Below are positions 38,098 through 46,744 of a stretch of 64,000 bases of DNA, one piece after another; the first letter of the stretch is position 1; the number at the start of each line of letters is the position of its first letter. The notes under the pieces were generated by a model. The model did not search any database, had not been told where the DNA came from, and saw nothing but the letters and a program-made list of their open reading frames with translations. The stretch comes from Sphingomonas sp. LT1P40 (lineage in GTDB: Bacteria > Pseudomonadota > Alphaproteobacteria > Sphingomonadales > Sphingomonadaceae). A program made the position numbers and the translations under genes. The stretch spans positions 2,232,001-2,296,000 of the forward strand of contig NZ_JAXOJT010000001.1 in NCBI RefSeq assembly GCF_036663835.1. Reading direction: 5' to 3'.

Positions 38098-39150
38098 TCA
38101 CTCCGCCGCCACCCCGGCCTGCGAGAACATATCCCCCTCAGCCGCATCCTCGTTCGCCACCGGCCCGACCTTCACCTTCTGGCGCTTGTCGAACGAGTCC
38201 CACACGTCGTTCCATTGGCCGCGCGTCGCGCCCTTTGAATATTCGGTGGCGCGCGTCTCGAAGAAGTTGGCGTGCTCGACGCCGTTGAGCAGCGGGGCGA
38301 GCCACGGTAACGGGTGTTCGTCGATCATGTAGATCGGTTTCAGCTGAAGCTGGTTCAGCCGCCAGTCGGCGATGAAGCGGATGTACTTCTTGATCTCCTT
38401 GGGCGTCATGCCGGGGACCGGGCCCTGCTCGAACGCCAGGTCGATGAACGCATCCTCCAGCCGCACCGTCGTCTGGCACATGTCCATGATGTCGTCCTTC
38501 ACCGCCTTGGTCAGGCAGTCGCGCTCCTTGGTGAAGGCGTGGAACAGGCGGATGATGCCTTCGCAATGCAAGCTTTCGTCGCGGACCGACCAGCTGACGA
38601 TCTGGCCCATGCCCTTCATCTTGTTGAAGCGCGGGAAGTTCATCAGCATGGCGAAGGAGGCGAAGAGCTGAAGCCCTTCCGTAAACCCGCCGAACATCGC
38701 CAGCGTCTTGGCGATGTCCTGATCATTGTCGACGCCGAATTTCTGCAGATAGTCATGCTTGTCGCGCATCTCCTGATATTCCAGGAACATGCCATATTCG
38801 CTTTCGGGCATGCCGATCGTGTCGAGCAGATGGCTGTAGGCGGCGATATGGACCGTCTCCATGTTGGAGAAGGCGGCGAGCATCATCTTGATCTCGGTCG
38901 GCTTGAACACGCGGCCGTATTTCTCGTGGTAGCAATCCTGCACCTCGATATCCGCCTGGGTGAAGAAGCGGAAAATCTGGGTCAGCAGGTTGCGTTCGTG
39001 ATCGGTGAGCTTTTGCGCCCAGTCACGGCAATCCTCACCCAGCGGCACTTCCTCCGGCATCCAGTGGATCTGCTGCTGCCGCTTCCAGAACTCATAGGCC
39101 CAGGGATATTCAAAGGGCTTGTAGGTCTTGCGGGCTTCGAGAAGGGACAT
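38098..39150 (-). CDS. nrdB: Ribonucleotide reductase class Ia small subunit
   Basis: A 350-residue R2 subunit that houses the di-iron/tyrosyl radical. Helices carrying the metal ligands read DIEVQDCYHEKYGRVF, METVHIAAYSHLLD, and SWSVRDESLHCEGIIRLFH. The C-terminal tail (VAAE end) would bind NrdA. It lacks an N-terminal ATP-cone. It sits in a minus-strand run with small membrane genes upstream, separated from nrdA by about 1.2 kb. The AbiC-like gene starts 13 bases after its stop. Confidence 0.95.
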   Translation of the reverse strand: MSLLEARKTYKPFEYPWAYEFWKRQQQIHWMPEEVPLGEDCRDWAQKLTDHERNLLTQIFRFFTQADIEVQDCYHEKYGRVFKPTEIKMMLAAFSNMETVHIAAYSHLLDTIGMPESEYGMFLEYQEMRDKHDYLQKFGVDNDQDIAKTLAMFGGFTEGLQLFASFAMLMNFPRFNKMKGMGQIVSWSVRDESLHCEGIIRLFHAFTKERDCLTKAVKDDIMDMCQTTVRLEDAFIDLAFEQGPVPGMTPKEIKKYIRFIADWRLNQLQLKPIYMIDEHPLPWLAPLLNGVEHANFFETRATEYSKGATRGQWNDVWDSFDKRQKVKVGPVANEDAAEGDMFSQAGVAAE

Positions 39151-39165
39151 GCGAACTTCCTTGGT

Positions 39166-39432
39166 TTAACCGAATAGAATCCAGAGGGTGCCGAGCATGC
39201 CGATGATACCGGCGATGCTGAGAGCGGAAAGATTGCGGGCGCGGTTGGCGTCGAACCGGGCGCGTGCGGTGCGATACCCCGCCGGATCGCCGTGATGCTG
39301 CTTCGCGAGCATGCGGTCTGCCTCCCCTTCCGGGTCGATGGCGGTCAGCAAGTCGCGAACGAAATCCCACGCGGTCCAAACCAACGCAGCTGCGGCAAGC
39401 GCCAAAAGCAGAATGAAGAGCGGCGCGCTCAT
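39166..39432 (-). CDS. Small membrane protein, 88 aa
   Basis: An 88-residue protein with two membrane helices (PLFILLLALAAAALVWTAW and ALSIAGIIGMLGTLWIL) flanking a polar loop (DPEGEADRMLAKQHHGDPAGY). I do not recognise a family. Its ATG overlaps the stop of the 63-residue gene upstream (ATGA), and nrdB follows after 15 bases, so all are probably one transcript. No link to ribonucleotide reduction can be shown. Confidence 0.65.
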   Translation of the reverse strand: MSAPLFILLLALAAAALVWTAWDFVRDLLTAIDPEGEADRMLAKQHHGDPAGYRTARARFDANRARNLSALSIAGIIGMLGTLWILFG

Positions 39433-39620
39433 ACCCCACCCGCCATCTGCGCCACCAGTGCGAAGCCGGTGAGGAACAGGCCGAGCGCGAGCAGCATCAT
39501 GCCGGCGATGCGCAGCGGGTAAGCCGCCTCCACGCTGCGCGGACGGCGCAGCAGCAGGGCGAGGCCGCCTGCGCCGCTGACGATGCCGAGACCGGCCTGG
39601 ATGGCGAGCGCCCTGTTCAT
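39429..39620 (-). CDS. Small membrane protein, 63 aa
   Basis: A 63-residue, two-helix membrane protein (IQAGLGIVSGAGGLALLL and IAGMMLLALGLFLTGFALVAQMAG) with a basic loop (RRPRSVEAAY) between. It overlaps the next gene by ATGA and begins 13 bases after the lipoprotein gene's stop. No family is recognised. Confidence 0.6.
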   Translation of the reverse strand: MNRALAIQAGLGIVSGAGGLALLLRRPRSVEAAYPLRIAGMMLLALGLFLTGFALVAQMAGGV

Positions 39621-39633
39621 GACATAAGGCTCG

Positions 39634-39936
39634 TCATTCGCGGACCTTCACGACCTTCTCGCGCACGATCACCTTCTTGCCGCGCCACGATCCGACGCCG
39701 AACACGACGATGCCGAGGAAGAAGCCGAAGTCGTACCAGCCGCCATTATTGGGCACGGCATAGACCGCGACCTCCGGCATGAAGAGCGAGAACACCCAGG
39801 CGACCGGGAAGATGAAGCCGTGCCACAGGCCGAACAGGAAGCCGGGTGCGGCGGGGGTGACGGCAGTGCCGACTTGCGTGGCGCAGGCGGCGAGGGTGGC
39901 GAGTGCAAGGATGGCAAGGGTTGAACGCAGCTTCAT
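39634..39936 (-). CDS. Small lipoprotein
   Basis: A 100-residue protein with a lipoprotein signal ending TLAAC (Cys18). It has a hydrophobic stretch ([23 protein letters not shown]), then [22 protein letters not shown] and a basic tail ([14 protein letters not shown]). This pattern is known from small sphingomonad inner-membrane lipoproteins of unknown role. ATG 39936 has AGGAG. It is first in the small-gene run leading to nrdB. Confidence 0.7.
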   Translation of the reverse strand: MKLRSTLAILALATLAACATQVGTAVTPAAPGFLFGLWHGFIFPVAWVFSLFMPEVAVYAVPNNGGWYDFGFFLGIVVFGVGSWRGKKVIVREKVVKVRE

Positions 39937-40004
39937 CGGGCGACTCCTGCATCGAAAAGGTGGGGCGAACGTTGTGCCACCGAAACCTGCCAAGGAGAAT
40001 GACG

Positions 40005-40256
40005 ATGGCCGATACCAGTAACATCCGCGAGCATATGGAAGTCATCGGCGCCGACGGCGTGCATGTCGGCACCGTCGACGGGATCGAGGGCGACCGCATC
40101 AAGCTGACCAAGGCCGATTCGGGCCAGGGCAGCCATGAAGGGCATCACCATTATATCTCGACCGGCCTGATCGCTGGCGTCGAGGGCGACCAAGTCCGAC
40201 TGAGCGCCAATGCCGACGTCGCGGTGACGTTCGAAGAGGAAGAATCCGAGGGTTGA
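40005..40256 (+). CDS. DUF2171 family protein
   Basis: An 83-residue protein of the DUF2171 kind: [29 protein letters not shown], and [19 protein letters not shown]. Such beta-rich PRC-barrel-like proteins are often stress-related, role unknown. ATG 40005 lies seven bases after AGGAGA; an ATG two codons earlier is also possible. It is the only plus-strand gene between nrdA and nrdB. Confidence 0.82.
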   Translation: MADTSNIREHMEVIGADGVHVGTVDGIEGDRIKLTKADSGQGSHEGHHHYISTGLIAGVEGDQVRLSANADVAVTFEEEESEG

Positions 40257-40261
40257 GGCCC

Positions 40262-40290
40262 TACCCCCTCTTCCGATGGAAGAGGGGGTA
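40262..40290. terminator. Strong hairpin between convergent DUF2171 and nrdA genes
   Basis: A perfect 13-bp stem, TACCCCCTCTTCC and its complement, with a 3-base loop. It lies six bases past the DUF2171 stop and 46 before the nrdA end. It has no T-tract, so it is either a bidirectional stop or a member of the CCCCTC-GAGGGG intergenic repeat family. Confidence 0.55.
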
Positions 40291-40335
40291 AGCCCGCCGG
40301 CGGTCACCGCATCGAGGCGAGCTAGCCCCGCCACC

Positions 40336-42261
40336 TCACTGACACGCCAGACATTCGTCATAATCCGTGCTCTCGCCCAGATCGAATTTCGGCGCGTCGA
40401 TCGTGTTGTCCGCCTCGACCCCGCCCGCGAAGCCGGCGCGCTGGACCGACTTCGAGCGCAGGTAATAGAGCGACTTGATGCCCAGTTCCCATGCGCGGAA
40501 ATGGAGCATCAGCAAGTCCCATTTCTCGACATCGGCCGGGATGAACAGGTTCAGCGACTGCGCCTGGTCGATATAGGGCGCGCGGTCGCCGGCGAGTTCG
40601 AGCAGCCAGCGCTGGTCGATCTCGAAGCTGGTCTTGTAGCAATCCTTTTCCTCAGCCGAGAGGAAGTCGAGATGCTGGACGCTGCCGCCCATTTCCAGGA
40701 TCGAGTTCCACACATTGTCGCTGTTCTTCGACTTTTCGATCAGCAGCTTTTCCAGATACGGATTGCGGATCGAGAAGCTGCCCGACAGCGTCTTGTGCGT
40801 GTAGATATTGGCCGGGATCGGCTCGATGCACGCGCTGGTGCCGCCACAAATGATGCTGATCGACGCGGTCGGCGCGATCGCCATCTTGCAGCTGAACCGC
40901 TCCATCACGCCCATGTCGGCGGCGTCGGGGCATGCGCCACGCTCGTTGGCGAGGTGCATCGACGCTTCGTCGACCTGCGCCTTGATGTGCTTGAACATCC
41001 GCAGGTTCCAGGTCTTGGCCATCGCCCCCTCGAACGGCAGGCCGCGCGCCTGCAGGAACGAGTGGAAGCCCATTACGCCCAGGCCGACGCTGCGCTCGCG
41101 CATCGCCGAATAGGCGGCCTTTTCCATGCCCGGCTCGGCACGCTCGATAAAGTCCTGAAGGACATTGTCGAGGAAGCGCATGATATCCTCGATGAACCCC
41201 TTCTCATCCTTCCACTCGTCCCAGGTTTCCAGGTTGAGCGAGGACAGGCAGCAGACGGCGGTGCGTTCGTTGCCCAGGTGATCCTTGCCGGTCGGCAGCG
41301 TGATCTCGCTGCACAGGTTCGAGGTCGAGACCTTCAGGCCCAGATCGCGGTGATGCTTGGGCATGGTCGAGTTCACGTGATCGCTGAACACGATATAGGG
41401 CTCACCGGTGGCGAGGCGGGTTTCGACCAGCTTCTGGAACAGACTGCGGGCATCGACGCGCGCACGCTCCGACCCGTCCTTGGGCGAGAGCAGCGGCCAT
41501 TCGGCGCCGTCGCGCACGGCCTCCATGAACGCATCAGGGATCAGCACGCCGTGGTGGAGGTTCAGCGCCTTGCGGTTGAAGTCGCCCGAGGGTTTGCGGA
41601 TTTCGAGGAATTCCTCGATCTCCGGGTGCGAGATATCGAGATAGCAGGCCGCCGAACCACGGCGCAGCGAACCCTGCGAGATCGCCAGCGTCAGCGAATC
41701 CATCACGCGGACGAACGGGATGATGCCGCTGGTCTTGCCGTTCAGGCCGACCGGCTCGCCGATGCCGCGGACGTTGCCCCAATAGGTGCCGATGCCGCCG
41801 CCGCGCGAGGCGAGCCAGACATTCTCGTTCCAAGTGTCGACGATTCCGTTGAGGCTATCCGGCACCGAATTGAGGAAGCACGAAATCGGCAGGCCGCGAC
41901 CGGTGCCGCCGTTGGAGAGCACGGGCGTGGCAGGCATGAACCACAGCCGCGAGATATAATCGTAGATGCGCTGGGCGTGCGCGGCGTCATCGGCATAGGC
42001 ACTGGCGACGCGGACGAAGAGATCCTGGAAATTTTCGCCGGGGAGCAGATAGCGGTCCTTCAGCGTGTCCTTGCCGAATTCGGTCAGCAAAGCGTCGCGC
42101 GAGTGATCGACCTCGACCGCATATAAATGCGGATTCACCGTCTTCGTATCCAGCTTGCCTTTCTTCGCCTTTGCGGGCGCTGGCTTGGGTTCGGCGATTG
42201 CTTCGGCGGTATCGGTCACGGTTTCACTCACACTCGGTTCCTGCTGTTCCCTGAAGTCCAT
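40336..42261 (-). CDS. nrdA: Ribonucleotide reductase class Ia large subunit
   Basis: A 641-residue catalytic subunit. The active-site region is visible as NGGTGRGLPISCFLNSVPDS, then NLCSEITLP and the radical-bearing Cys segment ERTAVCCLSSLN; the redox-active C-terminus is CLACQ. The N-terminus begins directly with a short Ala/Lys/Pro linker and then VNPHLYAVEVDHSRD, so the ATP-cone domain present in E. coli NrdA (761 residues) is missing, which removes the standard dATP off-switch. It reduces ribonucleotides with NrdB for DNA synthesis. Probable NrdR boxes lie upstream. Confidence 0.96.
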   Translation of the reverse strand: MDFREQQEPSVSETVTDTAEAIAEPKPAPAKAKKGKLDTKTVNPHLYAVEVDHSRDALLTEFGKDTLKDRYLLPGENFQDLFVRVASAYADDAAHAQRIYDYISRLWFMPATPVLSNGGTGRGLPISCFLNSVPDSLNGIVDTWNENVWLASRGGGIGTYWGNVRGIGEPVGLNGKTSGIIPFVRVMDSLTLAISQGSLRRGSAACYLDISHPEIEEFLEIRKPSGDFNRKALNLHHGVLIPDAFMEAVRDGAEWPLLSPKDGSERARVDARSLFQKLVETRLATGEPYIVFSDHVNSTMPKHHRDLGLKVSTSNLCSEITLPTGKDHLGNERTAVCCLSSLNLETWDEWKDEKGFIEDIMRFLDNVLQDFIERAEPGMEKAAYSAMRERSVGLGVMGFHSFLQARGLPFEGAMAKTWNLRMFKHIKAQVDEASMHLANERGACPDAADMGVMERFSCKMAIAPTASISIICGGTSACIEPIPANIYTHKTLSGSFSIRNPYLEKLLIEKSKNSDNVWNSILEMGGSVQHLDFLSAEEKDCYKTSFEIDQRWLLELAGDRAPYIDQAQSLNLFIPADVEKWDLLMLHFRAWELGIKSLYYLRSKSVQRAGFAGGVEADNTIDAPKFDLGESTDYDECLACQ

Positions 42262-42893
42262 CGTCGCTCGCCCCTAACTCGTCCACATCACGACTCGGAG
42301 GCGCAACACGATCGTAGCATCGCGCGCAGCCGGGCGTGAGAACAAAAAGTGTCCATTCGCCCTGTCCAAGCACAAGCGGAGCCACTCCGCGATATAAGAC
42401 CGCGGCGGGCGTTCCACCAGTGCTTGGGTTTGTCCCCCTGTGTGACCACTAGAGATTGTGTCAGATCGCTTGCGGGCGCAAGACGGTAAATGAAAGTTTG
42501 ATGACTCGGTTCGTCGCTATTTTGAGTCGGTTCATGGCACGATCCGAACGGCTTATCGCACGCGACGCGTGGACCTTCCTGTGCTTTTTGAAACGCAAGG
42601 GAACGGATGCGAAACATATGAAAAATCTTCGTCCACCGATCCATCCACAGGAAATCGACGAATGGAGCGGCGGCAGGCGTGGCGCATCGGCATTGCCGGA
42701 TCGGCCTGCCCCTTCCGCGCCACGATTCGCCCCGCGCCATGGTCTGTGGGCATATGCGATACCGCTGCCCGACGGCACCATGCCGTCGTGCCAGCCGTTA
42801 TGTTGTCGATAACGTCCCCGACCCGTGCGGTCAGGGAGGGCGGGAGCGGCTCTGCGTGGACAGCATTCGCGGAAAGCCGCTTCCGCCCTTTTT
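42262..42893. other. Long intergenic region upstream of nrdA
   Basis: A 632-base interval with no supported gene. It contains the NrdR-box candidates (see separate entry), a perfect 8-bp hairpin (CGACGGCA/TGCCGTCG, 42770-42788), and two sequences near DnaA boxes: TGTCGATAA at 42804-42812 (one mismatch to TTATCCACA on the minus strand) and CCATCCACA at about 42650. The hairpin could end transcription of the nuclease gene, whose stop is at 42894. Confidence 0.5.
42415..42460 (-). promoter_or_regulatory. Probable paired NrdR boxes upstream of nrdA
   Basis: On the minus strand, CACAATCTCTAGTG (42447-42460) matches the NrdR-box core CACWATATATWGTG at 12 of 14 positions. A weaker second copy (8 of 14) sits at 42415-42428, centred 32 bases away, about three helix turns, which is the normal spacing for NrdR sites. 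The pair is about 155-200 bases before nrdA. Confidence 0.5.
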
Positions 42894-43472
42894 TCAACAC
42901 CAGCCGATACGACGACCGCCTTCGTAACGGCGGGCCAGACCCTCGGCGACCAGCGTGTCGCCGACGCCGCGACCATTGACCGAGACCCGGCGCAGCAGTC
43001 GCCCGTAACGGTCGGTATCGCGGTCGATCGGGTGCAGCGTCACCCCGCCCGAATTGAGCAAGGCATGGAGGCGCGCGGTTGCCGCCTCGCCCAGCGCCGC
43101 TTCCCGGGCACAGCGCGCGGGATGGGTTTCGGGGGTGTCGATATCGGCGATGCGGATCTTTGCACCACCCATGCGGAAGGTGTCGCCATCGACCACGCAG
43201 TTGCTACCGCCGCCGCTTTCGCAGCGAGCGAATGTCCGAACGACTGGGGCGGACACCGCCGCAGGCACGGACGCCGACGGCGTCGCAGCATCGCCATCTG
43301 CGGGCAGCAACGTCCAGGCAAGGCCGGCGGTAATCCCCGCCAGCAACATCGCGCTCAGCTCGTTGCGACCGAACCGCCAGCGCGAATGGCTGCGGCGGCG
43401 AAAGGCGGTGCGCCGCCCGTCCCACTCGCGCCACAGCCGCCGGCTGCGGTGCAGGTCCATCGGATGCTTCAT
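42894..43472 (-). CDS. Thermonuclease-like (SNase) protein with membrane anchor
   Basis: A 192-residue protein. A basic N-terminus (RSRRLWREWDGRR) precedes a membrane segment (ELSAMLLAGITAGLAWTLL), then an SNase domain: CVVDGDTFRMGGAKIRIADIDTPE, with the metal and phosphate residues Asp-Thr and Arg/Glu, and DRYGRLLRRVSV plus DTLVAEGLARRY. It may degrade nucleic acid at the cell surface. Two extra cysteines (RCESGGGSNC) could form a disulfide. Confidence 0.85.
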   Translation of the reverse strand: MKHPMDLHRSRRLWREWDGRRTAFRRRSHSRWRFGRNELSAMLLAGITAGLAWTLLPADGDAATPSASVPAAVSAPVVRTFARCESGGGSNCVVDGDTFRMGGAKIRIADIDTPETHPARCAREAALGEAATARLHALLNSGGVTLHPIDRDTDRYGRLLRRVSVNGRGVGDTLVAEGLARRYEGGRRIGWC

Positions 43473-43637
43473 CGCCTCGCCTCCATCGAGGCGGATGCTA
43501 TCGGGAGAAGGTCACCAAATCCTTGTCAGGCGCGCCCGCTTCGGCGGTGAGTCCCGCCATTTCGGAGCGACCGGCGATGCCTCCGTTTTGGATCGAACTG
43601 CGCGCCAAAGCGGCGCGACCTGTGGCTAACATGCGCG

Positions 43638-43835
43638 GTGAGCGAGCGGGAAAGCAATCAGGGTCCGGTCGTCTATGTCTGCGAAAGCTGCGTGACGCCG
43701 GGCGTCACGCGTGAGGCATGGGCGGCGTGGGACGCGGCGACGCAGGCATGGGTGCTGAGCGAGTTGTTCGACTACGCCTTTTGCCATCGCTGCCACCGGC
43801 GCACGCGACTGGAGACACGCGCGTCTGGCGAGTAG
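43638..43835 (+). CDS. Small zinc-ribbon-like protein
   Basis: A 65-residue protein with two Cys pairs, YVCESCVTP and FCHRCHRRTRL, separated by WAAWDAATQAWVLSELFDYA. The CxxC...CxxC layout suggests a zinc ribbon. GTG 43638 is the start; no ATG exists in frame. I do not recognise a specific family. It is divergent from the nuclease gene. Confidence 0.6.
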   Translation: MSERESNQGPVVYVCESCVTPGVTREAWAAWDAATQAWVLSELFDYAFCHRCHRRTRLETRASGE

Positions 43836-43865
43836 CAGCGGATCGAGCGGGACCGGCCCGAGCGA

Positions 43866-44597
43866 TCAGCCCTGCGGGGGCGATGCGGCCTGTGCGCCCG
43901 TCCCGCCGCCCGCAATCGCAGCGCGGGCGAGTTTGACCATCGCCTCGCCGATATACGCACGAAGTCCGTCGCGATTGAGCCGGAAAACCTGGCCCTTGGG
44001 CAGGCAGATTGCGAGTGTGCCCTTCAGACGATCAACAGCGAGATTCTCGCTCTTGCTGTATGGTTTGGCCATGAGCAGCGCATGCGCCTCTTGTGGCGCG
44101 CGGCGTGCAACGCAATCGCCGAGGAAGCGGCGCGGGCGATAGTCGGCAGGCAGGGTGGCGGTATCACGGTCGAATTCGGTGGTCAGCGACAACGGCTCCA
44201 GTGCGGCGATCGCGGCGGGCGGACCGCCCTTGCCGAATTCGCGCCGATACAGCGCGGGATAGAGCGCGCCGCGAAGCGAAGCCCAACTGATGCTCAACGA
44301 CATCGTGCCGACAAAGCGACGACCGATGCAATCTTGCCCGAACACCGCTATGCCCGCTTGCGACTTCGCGCCATCGTCGGGGAACTCGCGCAGGAACCGC
44401 GTGACGGCGGCGGCGTTCGATCTGTCCGCAACGATGCAATCGGCATATTCGGCGAGTTCGGTCGTCGCTGCGCGGCTCGACACTTTCTGCATGTCCCGCT
44501 CGCGTTCGCCGAACGCACCGACTTGTGCGGACGCTAGCAGCATGACGATCGTGAAACTCACCCAAAGCCCCTTCCCTGTTCCGTGGACGATATCCAA
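43866..44597 (-). CDS. Exported conserved hypothetical protein
   Basis: A 243-residue protein with an N-terminal hydrophobic signal (LWVSFTIVMLLASAQVGAF). It contains four cysteines (ADCIV, QDCIG, GDCVA, AICLP) spaced widely, suggesting two disulfides in the periplasm, and two similar halves: ADCIVADRSNAAAV and GDCVARRAPQEAHAL. I have seen this repeat style in sphingomonad exported proteins without a known role. It ends next to the zinc-ribbon gene. Confidence 0.65.
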   Translation of the reverse strand: MDIVHGTGKGLWVSFTIVMLLASAQVGAFGERERDMQKVSSRAATTELAEYADCIVADRSNAAAVTRFLREFPDDGAKSQAGIAVFGQDCIGRRFVGTMSLSISWASLRGALYPALYRREFGKGGPPAAIAALEPLSLTTEFDRDTATLPADYRPRRFLGDCVARRAPQEAHALLMAKPYSKSENLAVDRLKGTLAICLPKGQVFRLNRDGLRAYIGEAMVKLARAAIAGGGTGAQAASPPQG

Positions 44598-44629
44598 TCG
44601 TCATGGAAAGGTCATGACCTTTTATGAGC

Positions 44630-46693
44630 CTAACCCGCGTTGGTCACGCCCAGCTGCCACAGCACGAACGCATTCTCCTCCGCCGCTTCCTTCAGGCTTT
44701 CCCAGCGGCCCGATTTGCCGCCATGCCCGGCACCCATGTTGGTCTTTAGCACCAGCACATGATCGTCAGTCTTGGTTGCGCGCAGTTTCGCGGCCCATTT
44801 GGCGGGCTCCCAATAGGTGACGCGAGGGTCGTTGAGGCCGCCGGAGATGAACATTGGCGGATAGTTCTGTGCGGTGACATTGTCGTAAGGCGAATAGCCG
44901 CGGATCAGGTCGAACGCGGCCTTGTCCTCGATCGGGTTGCCCCATTCGGGCCACTCGCCGGGGGTGAGCGGCAGGCTGTCGTCGAGCATCGTGTTGAGGA
45001 CGTCGACAAACGGCACGTCGGCGACGACCACGCCCCACAGATCGGGGTCGGAGTTGATGACCGCGCCCATCAGCTCGCCGCCTGCGCTGCGTCCGGCGAT
45101 GGCGATTCCGCCCTTGTGCGTGAAGCCACGATCGATCAGCCCCTTCGCCACATCGACGAAATCGTTGAAGGTGTTGGCGCGCTTTTCCAGCTTGCCGTCA
45201 TGATACCATTGCTGGCCCAGATCGTCGCCGCCGCGAATATGCGCGATGGCGAAGGCGACGCCGCGATCGAGGAACGACATGCGCGCGGTCGAGAAGCCGG
45301 GCGGGATCGCATAGCCATAAGCGCCATAGGCATAGAGATAGAGCTTGCCGGTGCCGTCGCGCGGAAAGTCCTTGGGATAGACGATCGAGCACGGGATTTC
45401 GGTGCCATCGCGCGCGGCGATCTTCAGGCGTTCGGTGGCGTATTTGTCAGGCTCATAGCCCGAGGGGATCGTCTGGACCTTGCGTACCTCAAGCTCGCCC
45501 GATGCGACGTGATAGTCATAGACGGTGCCCGGGGTGACCATCGATTCATAGCCGATGCGCAGCACGTCCATCGCATATTCGGGATTGTCACCGAGGCTGG
45601 CGACATAGCTGGCTTCGGGGAAGGCGATGCGCTTGCCGAGACCGCCGACATATTGATGCAGCTCGATCTGGTCGAGGCCGTCCTCGCGGCCCTCCACAAT
45701 GAAGAAATCGGCGAAGGTGGTGACGCCGGTCATGTAGAAATGATCGGACGGGGCGATACGCTCGACCCATTCACCGGGGTTGTCGATGCTGGCGGTGACC
45801 AGCCGCCAGTTGGTGTGGGTGTCGTTGGTGTGGATGTAGAGCGTGCCGTCATGCTCCTCGACATCGTACTCGCGCCCGGTTTGCCGCGGGGCGATCAGGA
45901 TCGGTTCGGCGAGCGGGTTGTCGGTGGGGAGCAGGCGGATTTCGCTGGTGACGTGGTCGCCGGTCGAGATGATCAGCCATTTGCGCGAATGGGTCTCGCC
46001 GACGCCGACGCGATAGCCCTCGTCATCCTCGTGGAACAGCTCCACGTCGGATTCGACCGGCTCGCCAAGCTTGTGCCAGCGGGCGTTGTCGGTGCGCCAT
46101 TGCTCGTTGGCGACGCCGTAAAGAAAGCCTTTCGAGTCCGAGGTCCAGACGAGGTCGGACAGGACGCCCGGGATGATGTCGGGCAGAAGCTCGCCAGTGG
46201 TGAGGTCCTTGATGCGGACTTCGAACCGTTCGGAGCCATTGTCGTCGATGGCATAGGCGAGCAGGCGGTCGTCGGGGCTGATCGAAAGGCCCCCAAGGAC
46301 GAAATATTCCTTTCCCTCGGCCAGCTTGGGTTCGTCGAGGATCAGTTCGTCGGCACCGCCAGCGACCGGCTTGCGCCACCAGCGGCGATATTCGCCGCCG
46401 GTCTCGTGATCGGTCCAGTAAAGATACGCGCCATCCTTTTGCGGCACGGTGGCGTCGTCTTCCTTGATCCGCCCGCGCATCTCCGCGAACAACGTGTCGG
46501 CAAGCGGCCTCAGCGGGGCCATCACGCCTTCATAATATTCATTTTCCTCAGCCAGATAGGCGAGGACGTCCGGGTCGGTGACGCTCGGATAATTCGGGTC
46601 GCGCAGCCAGTTCCACGGATCGGTGATCGTGACGCCGTGGCGGTCATAGCTGTGGGGACGGGTGGCAGCGACGGGGGGCTTCTGGTCTGTCAT
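44630..46693 (-). CDS. ptrB: Oligopeptidase B
   Basis: A 687-residue S9A serine peptidase. The N-terminus HGVTITDPWNWLRDPNYPSV leads into a seven-bladed propeller (DEPKLAEGKEYFVLGGLSIS and following), and the hydrolase has Ser in AIAGRSAGGELMGAVIN, Asp in GLNDPRVTYWEP, and His in GAGHGGKSGRW. The family cleaves short peptides after basic residues in the cytoplasm; there is no signal peptide. It is divergent from pdxH, with 51 bases between the starts. Confidence 0.94.
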   Translation of the reverse strand: MTDQKPPVAATRPHSYDRHGVTITDPWNWLRDPNYPSVTDPDVLAYLAEENEYYEGVMAPLRPLADTLFAEMRGRIKEDDATVPQKDGAYLYWTDHETGGEYRRWWRKPVAGGADELILDEPKLAEGKEYFVLGGLSISPDDRLLAYAIDDNGSERFEVRIKDLTTGELLPDIIPGVLSDLVWTSDSKGFLYGVANEQWRTDNARWHKLGEPVESDVELFHEDDEGYRVGVGETHSRKWLIISTGDHVTSEIRLLPTDNPLAEPILIAPRQTGREYDVEEHDGTLYIHTNDTHTNWRLVTASIDNPGEWVERIAPSDHFYMTGVTTFADFFIVEGREDGLDQIELHQYVGGLGKRIAFPEASYVASLGDNPEYAMDVLRIGYESMVTPGTVYDYHVASGELEVRKVQTIPSGYEPDKYATERLKIAARDGTEIPCSIVYPKDFPRDGTGKLYLYAYGAYGYAIPPGFSTARMSFLDRGVAFAIAHIRGGDDLGQQWYHDGKLEKRANTFNDFVDVAKGLIDRGFTHKGGIAIAGRSAGGELMGAVINSDPDLWGVVVADVPFVDVLNTMLDDSLPLTPGEWPEWGNPIEDKAAFDLIRGYSPYDNVTAQNYPPMFISGGLNDPRVTYWEPAKWAAKLRATKTDDHVLVLKTNMGAGHGGKSGRWESLKEAAEENAFVLWQLGVTNAG

Positions 46694-46744
46694 GGATGCG
46701 CCTTACGGGCGGGCGGGCGCTACCGCAACGATGCCGGAGCCGCT

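Noticed and set aside
44759..46744. Plus-strand frame running before pdxH
   Set aside because: It is antisense to oligopeptidase B; the pdxH family begins near 46745.
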